A stretch of DNA of 64,000 bases from Phocaeicola plebeius (GCF_003437535.1 NZ_QSQT01000018.1:14467-78466); one strand, 5' to 3'. Numbered from the stretch's first letter, positions 29,157 to 38,678 are shown. The notes: generated from the letters alone by a model not told the origin. Made by a program: numbers and translations.

Positions 29157-29227
29157 AGAGTGGTATTAGAAAATTAGTCTCACAAATTCTAATAGTTTTC
29201 TAATACCACTCTAATATTTCTCTAACA
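29157..29227 (+). promoter_or_regulatory. Four-copy 11-bp-period response-regulator box overlapping a 17-bp inverted repeat
   Basis: TCTAATA occurs at 29188, 29199 and 29210, with TCTAACA at 29221: four 7-bp units with 4-bp spacers, the layout of PhoB-family sites. An inverted copy (TATTAGA) is at 29164, and perfect 17-bp arms pair 29157-29173 with 29196-29212. The last unit ends 21 bases before the -7 box at 29249, so it occupies the -33 position. Confidence 0.8.
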
Positions 29228-29248
29228 GCCTCTGTCGGGGGCATTGCC

Positions 29249-29256
29249 TACTTTTG
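29249..29256 (+). promoter_or_regulatory. -7 box TACTTTTG of the P-type ATPase gene
   Basis: It matches TAnnTTTG. There is no TTTG at -33; that position is taken by the last repeat of the upstream box, as expected for a promoter that needs its activator. Transcription would start near 29263, about 35 bases before the ATG. Confidence 0.7.
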
Positions 29257-29297
29257 CCACGTGAAAAGAAAACATAGTAATCACCCTATGAATTTTA

Positions 29298-31952
29298 ATG
29301 ATCATGTGGAAGAAAAGAAAAAGTAGCACCACATTCACCTTTAATGGCGAAAAGGTATTTTTAGCAGCAAGTCAGACACTTGGCACAGTTTTCAGCTATT
29401 TTCAGACAAGCCGTATCGGACTTACACAAGAAGAAGTGGAAGCCAGACAGTCTCTCTATGGGAAGAATGAAGTGGAACATGAGCAGAAAAAGAACCCCAT
29501 ATCGACTTTCATCAAAGCTTTTATCAATCCGTTTATCGGCGTACTCACGGCGCTGGTCATCATTTCTTTTGTACTCGACGTACTGTTGGCCAACCCAGGT
29601 GAACAGGACTGGACAGCCATTATAATCATCCTGACCATGGTTATCGCCAGCAGCATACTGCGTTTCTGGCAAGAGTGGAAAGCCAATGCCTCCAGTGAAG
29701 CTTTACTGAAAATGGTGACCAATACCTGTTACGTAAAACGAACCGGTAACCAGGACGAAGAAATCAACATAACCGACCTCGTTCCCGGAGATATTGTCAT
29801 GATTGCTGCAGGAGACATGATTCCTGCCGACATGCGTATCATTGAAGCAAAAGACTTGTTTGTAAGCCAGTCTTCCTTGACGGGAGAATCAGACCCGATA
29901 GAAAAACGTCCGGAGGCCAAAGGAAACAAGCACAGCAAAGGAAGTGTAATTGAGCTGGAAAACATCTGCTTCATGGGGTCCAACGTAGTCAGCGGATCTG
30001 CTACCGGTATCGTGTTTGCAACCGGCAACAGTACGTATTTGGGCACCATTGCCCGCAGCATTGCCGGACACCGTGCCGCTACAGCTTTCGACAAGGGAAT
30101 CAGCAAAGTCAGTTTCCTGCTGATACGATTCATGCTCATCATGATTCCGTTCGTTTTCCTGGTAAACGGTGTGACTAAAGGCGACTGGCTGGAAGCATTT
30201 ATCTTTGCCGTATCAGTAGCTGTAGGACTTACTCCTGAAATGCTCCCGATGATTGTTACTGCCAATCTGGCCAAAGGTGCCGTAGCCATGTCAAAGAAGA
30301 AAACCATTGTAAAAGACCTGAATGCCATTCAGAACTTCGGGGCGATGAACATTCTCTGTACGGACAAAACCGGTACCCTTACCTGCGACCAGATTGTATT
30401 AGAAAAGTACATCAACGCCGATGGAAGCAACGATGAAAGCCGACGTATCCTGCGCCATGCTTATTTCAACAGTTTCTTCCAGACCGGATTAAAGAACCTG
30501 ATGGACAAAGCCATTCTGTCGCACGTAAAAGACTTGTCTTTGGAATACCTGAAGGATAATTACACAAAAGTAGATGAAATTCCGTTTGATTTTACCCGGC
30601 GAAGAATGTCGGTAGTGGTAGAAGACCGTCAAGGAAAACGACAGATTATCACCAAAGGAGCCGTAGAAGAAATGCTGGACATCTGCTCACATGCTGAGTT
30701 TAATGGAGAGGTGCACCCCATGACCATCGAACTGAAAAACAAGGCACGCGACATCATTGAGCAGATGAACAAGCAAGGCATGCGTGTCATTGCCGTAGCC
30801 CACAAAAGCTACCTGGAGAAAACTTGCGATTTCCGTATCGAGGACGAGAAAGACATGGTACTGATTGGGTATCTGGCTTTTCTGGACCCTCCCAAGCAAT
30901 CGGCAGCCAGCGCCATCAAGCAATTGCATGAACACGGCATTGAAATCAAGATTCTGTCTGGCGACAATGATGCGGTTGTTCGCACCATCGCCCGCCAAGT
31001 GGGTATCCGCACCGACAATGCCCTGACAGGCCCCATTTTCGAAACGATGAGTGAAGAGGAAAAAATGAAAGCAGTCAACCAGACGACCGTATTTTCCAAA
31101 CTTACTCCGATACAGAAAACGGAAATCATCACCCTGCTTCAGGCGCAACAGCACACAGTAGGCTTCTTAGGCGACGGAATCAATGATGCCGCAGCGTTGC
31201 GTCAGTCAGACATCGGTATCTCGGTAGATTCTGCAGTGGACATTGCCAAAGAAAGTGCCGACATTATCCTGCTGGAGAAAAGTCTGATGGTACTGGAAGA
31301 CGGTGTACTGGAAGGACGAAAAACATTTGGCAACATCACCAAATACATCAAAATGACAGCCAGTTCCAACTTCGGAAACATGTTCAGTGTAATGGCAGCC
31401 AGTGCATTCCTTCCCTTCCTGCCCATGCTCCCCATCCACCTGCTGATTCAAAATCTGCTGTACGATATTTCGCAGACCACGATTCCGTTCGACCGGATGG
31501 ATGCAGAATACCTCCGGAAGCCACGTAAATGGGATGCCTCCGATTTGAGCCGCTTCATGATATTCATCGGCCCCATCAGTTCCATTTTCGACATCGTTAC
31601 CTATCTGGTGATGTGGTATGCTTTCGGATGCCAAAGCATGGAACATCAGACGCTGTTCCAATCCGGATGGTTTATCGAAGGTTTGCTGTCGCAGACCCTG
31701 ATTGTGCACATGATACGTACCCGGAAAGTCCCCTTCATACAAAGCTGTGCCTCCTGGCAAGTAACCGGACTTACCCTGCTGATTATGGCCATCGGTATCC
31801 TGCTGCCTTTCACCCCGTTTGGAAGCTCTATCGGACTGGAAGCGCTGCCATTAAGCTATTTCCCCTGGCTCATCGGTATCCTGTTGTCCTACTGCATACT
31901 GACTCAATTAATTAAGAACTGGTATATTCATCGTTTTACCAAATGGTTATGA
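29298..31952 (+). CDS. mgtA: Magnesium-transporting P-type ATPase (P3B, MgtA type)
   Basis: The 884-residue inner-membrane pump would import Mg2+ using ATP. P-type motifs are TGES (residues 195-198), the phosphorylated Asp356 in DKTGTLT, and GDGIND at 625-630. The P3B membrane signature is visible in SVAVGLTPEMLPMIV and NLLYDISQTTIPFDRMD, with ten predicted helices. Length is normal for MgtA. ATG at 29298 and 29304 are both possible. The promoter architecture links it to the adjacent two-component system. The downstream porin overlaps its stop codon. Confidence 0.93.
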   Translation: MIMWKKRKSSTTFTFNGEKVFLAASQTLGTVFSYFQTSRIGLTQEEVEARQSLYGKNEVEHEQKKNPISTFIKAFINPFIGVLTALVIISFVLDVLLANPGEQDWTAIIIILTMVIASSILRFWQEWKANASSEALLKMVTNTCYVKRTGNQDEEINITDLVPGDIVMIAAGDMIPADMRIIEAKDLFVSQSSLTGESDPIEKRPEAKGNKHSKGSVIELENICFMGSNVVSGSATGIVFATGNSTYLGTIARSIAGHRAATAFDKGISKVSFLLIRFMLIMIPFVFLVNGVTKGDWLEAFIFAVSVAVGLTPEMLPMIVTANLAKGAVAMSKKKTIVKDLNAIQNFGAMNILCTDKTGTLTCDQIVLEKYINADGSNDESRRILRHAYFNSFFQTGLKNLMDKAILSHVKDLSLEYLKDNYTKVDEIPFDFTRRRMSVVVEDRQGKRQIITKGAVEEMLDICSHAEFNGEVHPMTIELKNKARDIIEQMNKQGMRVIAVAHKSYLEKTCDFRIEDEKDMVLIGYLAFLDPPKQSAASAIKQLHEHGIEIKILSGDNDAVVRTIARQVGIRTDNALTGPIFETMSEEEKMKAVNQTTVFSKLTPIQKTEIITLLQAQQHTVGFLGDGINDAAALRQSDIGISVDSAVDIAKESADIILLEKSLMVLEDGVLEGRKTFGNITKYIKMTASSNFGNMFSVMAASAFLPFLPMLPIHLLIQNLLYDISQTTIPFDRMDAEYLRKPRKWDASDLSRFMIFIGPISSIFDIVTYLVMWYAFGCQSMEHQTLFQSGWFIEGLLSQTLIVHMIRTRKVPFIQSCASWQVTGLTLLIMAIGILLPFTPFGSSIGLEALPLSYFPWLIGILLSYCILTQLIKNWYIHRFTKWL

Positions 31953-32983
31953 CAAGATTCATGAAACTGTTCCTGTCCCTCGCCGCAGTGTCCTGTCACT
32001 GCGGCCTGGCTCAGGAACTTCAAGTAAGCTACACCACAGAACTACAAAGCGATTTCAAACAAGGAAGTAACTGGGTTAATCTGCTAAGACTGGATTTCAC
32101 TCATTCATTAGGCAAACACACGACATTACAAGCTGCCACCATCAGTACAGCCAGAACCCGCTCCGAATCACTGGCTGATGATTTTCAGACCTTTTCCAAC
32201 ATTGAAGAAGAAAACCATCCGCTTGCCCTCGCTACATTGGGCGTCCAGCAACAGTTCGGTCATTCCTCGCTCTTTTTCGGTATCCGGAACTTGAATGAAG
32301 ACTATTTCACTTCCCCTGCTACCTCGTTATTCACCAACAGTTCATGTGGTATCTTCCCCACCTTGGCCGCCGATTACCAAATAGCCAATTATCCGGTAGC
32401 TTCCGTCGGACTGCATTATGAATTGCAATTCACACGATGGTCCTTACAAGCATCGGTATACAACGGAAAAGGTTACTACCGGTTTGCAGGAAAAGAAAAC
32501 GTATTCCGGTTCTGCCCGCAGCAAGACGGAATACTCAGTATCACTTCACTAAACTATCAACAACATGGCAGCAAGTATCATGTGGGCTTTGCTCTACATA
32601 GCGGCATGTATATGGACTATGAAGAGGGAACTCCAGAAAACACAGAAAAAGAAAGGAGAAAAATAATTTGGGGATATGCAGAGCAACGTCTTGCTCCCGG
32701 TCTGCATGCACTCCTGCAAGGTTCATTCCAGTCAGGTGCCTCCAGAGGATGCAAAAGTTATGCCGGCGCAGGTCTCACCTGGCAATGTGGAAAAACAGAA
32801 GGCGGACTGTTCACCGACTACGCCCGATTTTCCCCTTCATACGAATGGGCCAGTGAATTTACATGGAAAATCCCCTGTTCAGGCAACGGATTTATACAAC
32901 CCACCTTACATTTCATTCAGCAAGCAGGAGCACACTATCTGATAGGCTTATTGCGCTTCAGCTATGTGCTCCCGACTACCTGA
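31949..32983 (+). CDS. OprB-like outer-membrane porin
   Basis: The 344-residue protein has a signal peptide (cleavage after GLAQ). A barrel of alternating strands follows, with typical porin turns such as SLGKHTTLQAATISTARTRS and FFGIRNLNEDYF, and an aromatic C-terminal segment. It resembles carbohydrate-selective OprB-type porins of Bacteroides, but the substrate is not clear. The start at 31949 overlaps the ATPase stop in an ATGA, so it is translationally coupled to it; a frame start at 31943 is less likely. Confidence 0.72.
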   Translation: MTRFMKLFLSLAAVSCHCGLAQELQVSYTTELQSDFKQGSNWVNLLRLDFTHSLGKHTTLQAATISTARTRSESLADDFQTFSNIEEENHPLALATLGVQQQFGHSSLFFGIRNLNEDYFTSPATSLFTNSSCGIFPTLAADYQIANYPVASVGLHYELQFTRWSLQASVYNGKGYYRFAGKENVFRFCPQQDGILSITSLNYQQHGSKYHVGFALHSGMYMDYEEGTPENTEKERRKIIWGYAEQRLAPGLHALLQGSFQSGASRGCKSYAGAGLTWQCGKTEGGLFTDYARFSPSYEWASEFTWKIPCSGNGFIQPTLHFIQQAGAHYLIGLLRFSYVLPTT

Positions 32984-32989
32984 CATTTA

Positions 32990-35047
32990 TTATTTTACGA
33001 CAAATTCATCAGTAAACAAGAAACCGCCGGCCTCAGGATTGATATCAGCCTGCACGCGTACGTAACGAGCCTCACAACTACCTGTCCAGTCATACGTCTG
33101 AATGGTCAACTGTTCGTCCGTAATGGGCAGTGTAGTAGTGATGGTTTTCAAAAGTGTATATTCTTTTCCATCGTTTGAAATCAGGAAGCTGACTTTCTGC
33201 GGGAGGAACACACCCGGACCTCTCAACTGCATGAAATCAATGGAAAGCTGCTGAATAGGTTGTGATTTTTCCAAATCCACAATCACATCGGCCCCTTTTC
33301 CAAGGAATCCCTGCCAGCGCTGGTCGGTATATACCCAACCACCATGTATGCCGTTAGTCAATGCCGATTCTCCTCCTGCCGGATAAGAGTCCGAATAAGG
33401 ACGTACATATTCCACCTTCTTCCCCTTTGCCAGATGATTATCCACGCTCAATGCTACCGGACGGTTTCCTACCTCATTTTGCAAGTCAAAAGTATGGTAG
33501 CCCATTGAGTTCAGCACCTTTACTTCCTGCAAAGCCTCTGCATGGAAACGTTTCCAGTCTTTCTGCTCCGGATTTGTCCAGGCAACTTCAGCCAAAGCCA
33601 GCAAACGAGGATAAATCATATATTCAGCATGCTCGGGTGTCGGTATATATTCCGTCCACACATTTCCCTGTACACCCCACACGCAATCCAGTTTATCAGC
33701 GGGGAAAGCCTCCGTTATCGGTTCGTATGAATAAACCTTTTCCAGCGGGAGGTATCCTCCGATGGCTTCCGGCTGCGTGCGCGGTGCATCCTGGTAGCTG
33801 TCAAAATAGCAATATGCTCCCGGTGACAAGATGGTACGCAATCCTCTTTTTACAGATTCCGCACCTTTATCTTCTCCACGCCACACTGTTACGGCAGAAG
33901 TTTCATCCAGTTCACCTGTCAGAATCTCATCCCAGCCAATCATCTTGCGGCCGTTCTCTTTCAAAAACTTCTCAATTCTGGATACAAGATATTCCTGCAA
34001 TTCACCTTCTTCCTTCATTCCCTCTGCTTTCATGAGTGCCTGACAGTCGGGACATTGTTTCCAATGATTGGTACTTGCCTCATCTCCACCAATATGAATG
34101 TATTCTGAAGGGAACAACTCCATCACTTCTTTCAATACATTGGTCAGGAACTCATAAGTCAATTCCTTTCCCGGACAAAACTCTCCACCAGGTTTCAAAT
34201 CCCCTCCACAAGCCAGTTGCGGAAGAGCGGCCAATACTTCTTCCGAGTGAGCCGGCATTTCAATTTCCGGAATCACCGTGATATGACGCTGACGGGCATA
34301 TTCTACGATTTCCTTCACATCTTCCTGCGTATAATATCCTCCGGAAGCTCCAAGAGCATCTTGTCTGCAATACGTACGTCCGCCGTTCCACCAGCTTTTC
34401 CAGTCTGGGAAAGGACGATAGGCCGTTTCACGCGTCAGTTCCGGATATTTCTTGATTTCAATTCTCCATCCGGCTCCATCCGTCAAGTGCCAATGGAAGC
34501 GGTTCAGCTTATACCGTGCCAGTGCATCAATCTGTTTCTTGACAAATTCTTTTGTATAGAAATGACGTGACACATCCAGGTGCATGCCTCGATACGAAAA
34601 GCGGGGAGCATCTTCTATCGTCACTTCAGGAAGCCGATACGTACCATTTCCACTCTCACGCGCCAGCTGCACAATAGACTGAAAAGCATAAAACAGCCCC
34701 GAAGCTGAAGTAGCCTCAGCCTGAATACCTTTTTTTGTCACTTTCAAACGATAAGCTTCTTCTTTCATCTTCGCATTTTCCGGACTGACAAGTTTAAAAG
34801 TAATGTCAGCCTTTCCTTTCTTCTTATAAGTCAGCGACAAAGGAGAGTTACTCACATAAGATACAAAATCGTCTTTATCAGTTCCTGTCAGGTTACAGGA
34901 GAAAGATGCCTGTGCACGAAGCACAAAATGTCCGTCCCCACACACCATCTGCTGAGGATTAGGAATCACATACGTGTCAGATACCGAAGAAGCCATGGCA
35001 GAAAAAGCCATTGCCACACAGAAATAAAGGAATAACAAGGATTTCAT
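32990..35047 (-). CDS. Beta-N-acetylhexosaminidase, GH20
   Basis: The 685-residue secreted enzyme removes terminal GlcNAc/GalNAc from glycans such as mucin or N-glycans. After the signal peptide comes the GH20b alpha/beta domain (about 30-150), then the GH20 barrel with HLTDGAGWRIEIKKYPELT and the catalytic Asp-Glu pair in IHIGGDEAS (near 322-323). The C-terminal 150 residues look like a discoidin-type carbohydrate-binding domain ending FTDEFVVK. ATG at 35047 gives a good signal peptide, although the frame opens at 35080. It converges with the porin gene, 6 bases apart. Confidence 0.92.
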   Translation of the reverse strand: MKSLLFLYFCVAMAFSAMASSVSDTYVIPNPQQMVCGDGHFVLRAQASFSCNLTGTDKDDFVSYVSNSPLSLTYKKKGKADITFKLVSPENAKMKEEAYRLKVTKKGIQAEATSASGLFYAFQSIVQLARESGNGTYRLPEVTIEDAPRFSYRGMHLDVSRHFYTKEFVKKQIDALARYKLNRFHWHLTDGAGWRIEIKKYPELTRETAYRPFPDWKSWWNGGRTYCRQDALGASGGYYTQEDVKEIVEYARQRHITVIPEIEMPAHSEEVLAALPQLACGGDLKPGGEFCPGKELTYEFLTNVLKEVMELFPSEYIHIGGDEASTNHWKQCPDCQALMKAEGMKEEGELQEYLVSRIEKFLKENGRKMIGWDEILTGELDETSAVTVWRGEDKGAESVKRGLRTILSPGAYCYFDSYQDAPRTQPEAIGGYLPLEKVYSYEPITEAFPADKLDCVWGVQGNVWTEYIPTPEHAEYMIYPRLLALAEVAWTNPEQKDWKRFHAEALQEVKVLNSMGYHTFDLQNEVGNRPVALSVDNHLAKGKKVEYVRPYSDSYPAGGESALTNGIHGGWVYTDQRWQGFLGKGADVIVDLEKSQPIQQLSIDFMQLRGPGVFLPQKVSFLISNDGKEYTLLKTITTTLPITDEQLTIQTYDWTGSCEARYVRVQADINPEAGGFLFTDEFVVK

Positions 35048-35160
35048 TTTATCGATAATTTTAATATGAATTTCTTTCATGCATTTTTAAAGTTAACCAT
35101 TTCTCTCCTAAAAAACAAATCAGCGCAAACTTTTCTGTTTTTCATTTTTGAGAAAGAACA

Positions 35161-35193
35161 AAAAAAATCTCGTAAAACCTTGATTTTACGAGA
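35161..35193 (-). terminator. Leftward terminator upstream of the GH20 gene
   Basis: A perfect 10-bp hairpin (35168-35177 with 35184-35193, 6-base loop) is followed on the minus strand by seven T. It could end the leftward phosphatase-NTPase transcript, or end a short RNA started at the promoter at 35364-35394. Confidence 0.75.
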
Positions 35194-35206
35194 ATTACTA
35201 TTTCCT

Positions 35207-35239
35207 TGCGGAGAGACAGGATTATGAACCTTTCTCTCC
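35207..35239 (-). pseudogene. tRNA-Ser-like remnant (acceptor stem plus T-arm only)
   Basis: On the minus strand GGAGAGA is followed by GGTTCATAATCCTG and TCTCTCCGCA. This matches the 5' acceptor strand and the T-arm plus 3' acceptor strand of a bacterial tRNA-Ser, with the D, anticodon and variable arms missing. It may be a scar of integration at a tRNA-Ser gene. The match is by eye only. Confidence 0.35.
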
Positions 35240-35363
35240 AAAATCCTTATAAATCAACATTTTAATTCAGTTCAATTTTTCAAGTGTAACGATTTAGTAA
35301 CTGAAAACTGTCTTTTATTGTCATCCATAGACTTTCAATTGTCTATGCTTCATCATTACTTCA

Positions 35364-35394
35364 CAAAGATACATTATTTTTTTATACTATACAA
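35364..35394 (-). promoter_or_regulatory. Leftward promoter (-7 TATCTTTG, -33 TTG)
   Basis: CAAAGATA (35364-35371) reads TATCTTTG on the minus strand. CAA at 35392-35394 gives TTG 20 bases upstream. The start site near 35357 would drive the GH20 gene or a short RNA of about 195 bases ending at the terminator at 35161. The box GTATCTTTGT is also 9 of 10 to the CTnDOT attB core GTAnnTTTGC. Confidence 0.6.
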
Positions 35395-35423
35395 TTAGCT
35401 TATGTCAATAATAACCGCTTTAG

Positions 35424-38400
35424 TTATGAATTTGATTTTAATTTTACATTTTCCTTAATATACTTCATATAACCTGCTTTATTAACAAGTTTCAATTTAC
35501 AAATAGAACCTATTTGTTGTCGAATATTATAATCTAAAGAATTATGATATACATAATTAACAACTCTCGCTCTAATTATTTCTAATACGACTGGATTATT
35601 TTCAAACTCATTAACTAAATCTTTTAATTCTTTGACATTTAGTTTGTTGTAATATGTGTTTATTGTAAATGATACAATTCTTGCAGCAGGGGTTCCTATA
35701 TCTTTTGCAATATCATTGAATACTTCTTTCATATTGGGGGTACCAATAGATAACGATAAATTGGAAAAGAAAGAAAGACACACACGATACAGCATCATTT
35801 GTAACAACTTCTGAATCTTAACTTCAATTTTAGCATCAGCTTTTATATCTAATTTCTTATCTTTTATGAGATTAACAATTTCATCTTGTGCATCATCTAT
35901 CATTTTTACAAAAAAAGAAATTGACCTAAAACTAACATAATAGGATTGCTTTATTAGCGAGACTATTTGATTCTTTGAAAAAGTATCCTTTTGATTTTTT
36001 ACAATTTGGCCTAATATCTTTACTATTTTAAAAGAATCATTTATATCTTTAAGATTCTCATCCTTCTCAAAGTCCTCATCGTTAATTTTTTCATTTTCAA
36101 ATGATATTTTTTGTGAAATTTCATCCGATTTTTTTAATAGCTTTATTCTTTCTTCATGAGGGTTAACATCGTCCCTTAATACTTTATGTCCTATATCATC
36201 AACAAGGTCATTTAACATTGTAAACAACTTGTCCGTAGTATCTAAAGTTATTGGATCATACTCATTAAATGGAAGCATTGTAGTTAAGAGTAACTCATCT
36301 ATAATAAAACTTATATTACTATGATTTACTAGAAATATCAAAATATTAGCTTCACGTTCTTTATGTAAATTGTTACATAAATTTGTAACAATCTTTTCTT
36401 GTTCTTTTTTATTATCTATAGATGATATTTTTAGAGAAATAAGATAATAATATATATATTTATATGGGATGCAGAAATTCTCACTTTCATCCTTTATAAT
36501 ATATGATTTAAATAAAATCTCTAATAGCTTATCGGGTGTAAAACTAACAAAGTAAGTTTCTTTATGCTTAGTGTAAAAAGCATAAAATTCATCTTTTGTA
36601 AATGAATCTTTATTAAGGCAATAAAGCTCATATGAAAATTCTGATAGGAATTTTATAATACCTTCTATTTTATTATGGGGAACTTCAGCCTTATATAAAG
36701 CTGCTATCATCAAAGAATAATAACAAAAGGCATATGATGTTTGCGAAATATCGAATCTTCGTAAACTGCCATTTAGTCCTTGCAGGAATGACAATATAAA
36801 TATAGGATAGGAAGGTACATATTGCTCTCCTAATAAATTTGATATTTGATCAAATGTTAATTTAATCTCATGCTCTATTGCTATATTATCGCATGTAAAT
36901 GGATCTTGTCCTAAACGAATCCATTTTTCTATCAACTCATTTCGTTTTTCATATCCGAGACTTTTCAGATGAAAGCGTTTTACATCGGATTCTTTTTGAG
37001 AACTAATGATTAGACTTTTGATATCATTTTGTACCTTTGTCGTCACTATAATCTTTTCTGCAAATTTTATTAGTTCATTTAAAAGTGCAGATTTTCCTTC
37101 ATTATTTAAGTAAGATTCATTTAAATCTTCAACAATAATAATTTTTTTATCCTTATTCAGTTGTTTGAATTTTTCATAGGAAAAACTATCATTATTATAT
37201 TGTTGCTTATATGCTTTCTTTATTTGTTCATTTATATTTATAGCTTTAATATCTTTTCCTTTTATTAATAATGGATACATTCCTTTATCATAAAAATTTA
37301 AGAAAAGCATTTTCATTAAAGATGACTTTCCTGATTGAGTGTCTCCTTCTATTATTGTAATTTTTCCTCCAAAATCATTTTTAAGAATGCTTTTAGAATT
37401 AATATATTGAATATATTTTGTGCTAAAAGTCTCAATAGGCTCAAGATCTTGATAAACGAATATATCTGGTAATATCAAATTTTCTTTTAATGGATGTTTT
37501 ATTGGTATATCAATTGAATTGAGCCACTGATAAAAAACATCATCCAATGTAATTCCTATAATTTTTTTATGAAGATAAAAAATATTATTGCTTGCAGATA
37601 TATTTCTATATATTAATTCATCTGCATCATACTTAAATCTCAAATTCTCTATTTCCTTTGTGCTTGTATCATATTTTAATATGCCAAATTCTGACATGTC
37701 GTTATATTGAAACGCTCCTCCTTCTAGATATATTATATTCTCTTTCTTTTCTAAGCTTGTAACAACCTGTTGCTTGAGACTATGTTCATGACCACACATC
37801 ACGATATCAGAAACATCTATTAGGTGAGATTCAAACATTTTTTTAGGATTCTCTTGTGTATTACCAGGAGATAACCATCCAGTATTATGATGAAATAGGG
37901 AAATCACAACTTTCTCCTTAGTCCCATCACGGTACAAATATTTTTCTTTAGGAATTATCAAAGAACCAATTTTTTCATTTAATGTTGATAGGAAACTTGA
38001 ATTATAACAATGGAAAACAATATTTTCATCAAGGGTTAAACGAACTTCTACTTTATACGAAATGCATGGTTCATAATTTACACCTGTAATTCTACTAAGA
38101 AAATTCCAAAAATTCTTTTGAGGTTCCAAACATTTGGCAATAATATTATCATCAATTTTTGTATTAGTTAATAAAATTCTATCTATTACAATATCTCTTA
38201 TTGAATCATCTTTAAAATCGCAGTCATGATTTCCTGGAACTATTACATATTGAAATGAATTAATATATGTAGATCTTTCTCTTATTTGGCGTTCAATCTC
38301 CTTGAAGAACTCATATGCGATATCATATTGATTCATATCTCCTGAAAATGAAATATCTCCAGTGATAACTAATACTATTTTTGAACAATCTGTTAATTCA

Positions 38401-38498
38401 GAACAACAAGCATCTATAAATAAGTCTTTTTTACCTAAAACAAAATCCTCCAATGAGTTAAAATGAATATCAGAGAGTTGAATGATTCCTAATTTCAT
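35424..38498 (-). CDS. Calcineurin-like metallophosphatase fused to a P-loop (STAND-like) NTPase
   Basis: The 1024-residue protein is much more AT-rich than its neighbours. Residues 1-300 hold every metallophosphatase motif: D10-x-H12, GD at 47-48 and 53-54, GNHD at 89-92, His203/204, and GHEH at 236-239. An NTPase follows, with Walker A GDTQSGKS (385-392), Walker B IIIVED (453-458) and a sensor-like strand AEKIIVTTK (481-488). The long helical C-terminal half (about 500-1024) would suit a sensor or oligomerisation region. I infer a single-gene defence factor in which NTPase oligomers switch on a nuclease or phosphodiesterase. No related gene stands beside it. Confidence 0.8.
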   Translation of the reverse strand: MKLGIIQLSDIHFNSLEDFVLGKKDLFIDACCSELTDCSKIVLVITGDISFSGDMNQYDIAYEFFKEIERQIRERSTYINSFQYVIVPGNHDCDFKDDSIRDIVIDRILLTNTKIDDNIIAKCLEPQKNFWNFLSRITGVNYEPCISYKVEVRLTLDENIVFHCYNSSFLSTLNEKIGSLIIPKEKYLYRDGTKEKVVISLFHHNTGWLSPGNTQENPKKMFESHLIDVSDIVMCGHEHSLKQQVVTSLEKKENIIYLEGGAFQYNDMSEFGILKYDTSTKEIENLRFKYDADELIYRNISASNNIFYLHKKIIGITLDDVFYQWLNSIDIPIKHPLKENLILPDIFVYQDLEPIETFSTKYIQYINSKSILKNDFGGKITIIEGDTQSGKSSLMKMLFLNFYDKGMYPLLIKGKDIKAININEQIKKAYKQQYNNDSFSYEKFKQLNKDKKIIIVEDLNESYLNNEGKSALLNELIKFAEKIIVTTKVQNDIKSLIISSQKESDVKRFHLKSLGYEKRNELIEKWIRLGQDPFTCDNIAIEHEIKLTFDQISNLLGEQYVPSYPIFILSFLQGLNGSLRRFDISQTSYAFCYYSLMIAALYKAEVPHNKIEGIIKFLSEFSYELYCLNKDSFTKDEFYAFYTKHKETYFVSFTPDKLLEILFKSYIIKDESENFCIPYKYIYYYLISLKISSIDNKKEQEKIVTNLCNNLHKEREANILIFLVNHSNISFIIDELLLTTMLPFNEYDPITLDTTDKLFTMLNDLVDDIGHKVLRDDVNPHEERIKLLKKSDEISQKISFENEKINDEDFEKDENLKDINDSFKIVKILGQIVKNQKDTFSKNQIVSLIKQSYYVSFRSISFFVKMIDDAQDEIVNLIKDKKLDIKADAKIEVKIQKLLQMMLYRVCLSFFSNLSLSIGTPNMKEVFNDIAKDIGTPAARIVSFTINTYYNKLNVKELKDLVNEFENNPVVLEIIRARVVNYVYHNSLDYNIRQQIGSICKLKLVNKAGYMKYIKENVKLKSNS

Positions 38499-38678
38499 AT
38501 AGCTATACTTCTAATAATTTGCAAAATACTTTTTGTATTATATTGTAAAATTAATAATTATCAAGTTCAAAAGCAAGCAAATTGTTATTTATATAACAGC
38601 AAAGGCTATTTAAAATGCAATCTCACGAATAATAACCAGGAATCTTCCCATGACACACAAAATTCGATTTCAGAAACA

